Below, piece after piece: positions 4,987-5,406 of a DNA stretch of 5,406 nucleotides. Under the pieces are notes generated by a model, which saw only the letters and a program-made list of their open reading frames with translations, did not search any database and had not been told where the DNA came from. Each line of letters opens with the position of its first letter. The first letter of the stretch is position 1. Made by a program: the position numbers and the translations under genes. The DNA is from an uncultured Leucothrix sp. (lineage in GTDB: Bacteria > Pseudomonadota > Gammaproteobacteria > Thiotrichales > Thiotrichaceae), in contig CALKXC010000172.1 in NCBI GenBank assembly GCA_938004025.1, forward strand, positions 1 to 5,406. The letters run 5' to 3'.

Positions 4987-5406
4987 TTAAACCGCAACGA
5001 TGTGTTTTTGATCGGCTGGAGGAACTGCCATCGGTGCGGCCTCAACACGATTACGCCCGTTGTTTTTCGCTTCGTACAACGCTTGGTCAGCATCTTCAAC
5101 CAGTCTTTTGGCACAACCAAACTCAACGCAGCTGGCTAATCCTGCACTGATGGTGACCTGCTTAACAGGGTTAAATTGACTACCCTCTATTATTTTTCTG
5201 AGGTGATTGACGTGCTCAATTGCACTTTCAAGGGGCGTGTTTGGTAAAATTAACATAAACTCTTCGCCTCCCCATCGGCCGACGATATCAGTCGATCGAA
5301 TATTTTTAAGCATGACTCCAGCCACTCCAATCAGCACTGCATCACCGATTTGATGGCCAAAGGTATCGTTCACCGATTTAAATTTGTCTATGTCGATAAT
5401 AGCGAC
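4987..5406 (-). CDS. GGDEF diguanylate cyclase, C-terminal part; N-terminus beyond right edge
   Basis: The last 139 residues of a diguanylate cyclase, the enzyme that joins two GTP into the second messenger c-di-GMP. The visible part starts inside the domain at AIIDIDKFKSVNDTFGH (metal-binding Asp at visible residue 5, guanine-contacting Asn at 13 and Asp at 22). The active-site loop is GGEEF (46-50), a catalytically competent variant. An RSTD (37-40) five residues before it matches the RxxD inhibitory I-site. VTISAGLA and the closing ALYEAKNNGRNRV follow, then a short tail of about 18 residues. The frame is open through position 5406, so a GTG at 5373 is an internal valine, not the start. 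The missing N-terminal part should carry any sensor or membrane domain and decides what signal it responds to. It is transcribed in the same direction as the dioxygenase gene, 101 bases upstream of it. Confidence 0.95.
   Translation of the reverse strand, partial: VAIIDIDKFKSVNDTFGHQIGDAVLIGVAGVMLKNIRSTDIVGRWGGEEFMLILPNTPLESAIEHVNHLRKIIEGSQFNPVKQVTISAGLASCVEFGCAKRLVEDADQALYEAKNNGRNRVEAAPMAVPPADQKHIVAV

Noticed and set aside
4987..5373. Short stand-alone GGDEF protein starting at GTG 5373
   Set aside because: The frame continues upstream to the window edge and encodes the conserved IIDIDKFKS part of the domain, so the GTG is internal.
1..5406. Defence island, CRISPR, integrase or insertion sequence
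   Set aside because: No transposase, integrase, repeat array, terminal inverted repeats or defence-type nuclease or ATPase is visible; gene composition looks uniform.

Overview
The window reads as an ordinary chromosomal segment of a moderately AT-rich Gram-negative bacterium. The mix of families (EamA/DMT permease, YejK/NA37 protein, enolase-superfamily catabolic enzyme, PhyH-type dioxygenase, GGDEF protein) and the codon use suggest a marine gammaproteobacterium. That placement is inference: no rRNA or other phylogenetic marker is present. I see no mobile element, CRISPR array, tRNA or phage gene.

Layout, left to right. (1) 1-1043, minus strand: an EamA/DMT drug/metabolite permease whose C-terminal end runs off the left edge. 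(2) 1193-1606, minus: a small unrecognised two-helix membrane protein with a near-consensus sigma70 promoter. (3) 1729-2736, minus: a nucleoid-associated protein of the NA37 (YejK/NdpA) family. (4) 2880-3995, plus: a mandelate-racemase-subgroup member of the enolase superfamily with every catalytic residue in place. (5) 3992-4885, minus: a PhyH-type Fe(II)/2-oxoglutarate dioxygenase with a complete H-x-D...H triad, overlapping gene 4 tail to tail by 4 bases. (6) 4987-5406, minus: the C-terminal part of a GGDEF diguanylate cyclase whose N-terminal sensory part lies beyond the right edge. No gap between genes exceeds 150 bases. The gaps hold several promoter candidates and small dyads, described individually.

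How the genes may work together: the only pair that suggests a shared pathway is the enolase-superfamily enzyme and the dioxygenase. One family abstracts a proton alpha to a carboxylate (racemisation or dehydration); the other hydroxylates small molecules. They could act in sequence on one carboxylate substrate. They face each other on opposite strands rather than forming an operon, so the link is a hypothesis. The permease, the membrane protein, the NA37 protein and the cyclase look like independent transcription units. The most rewarding items to follow are the unassigned enolase/dioxygenase pair, the inverted repeat that brackets the NA37 promoter, and the repeated motif cluster upstream of the permease gene.
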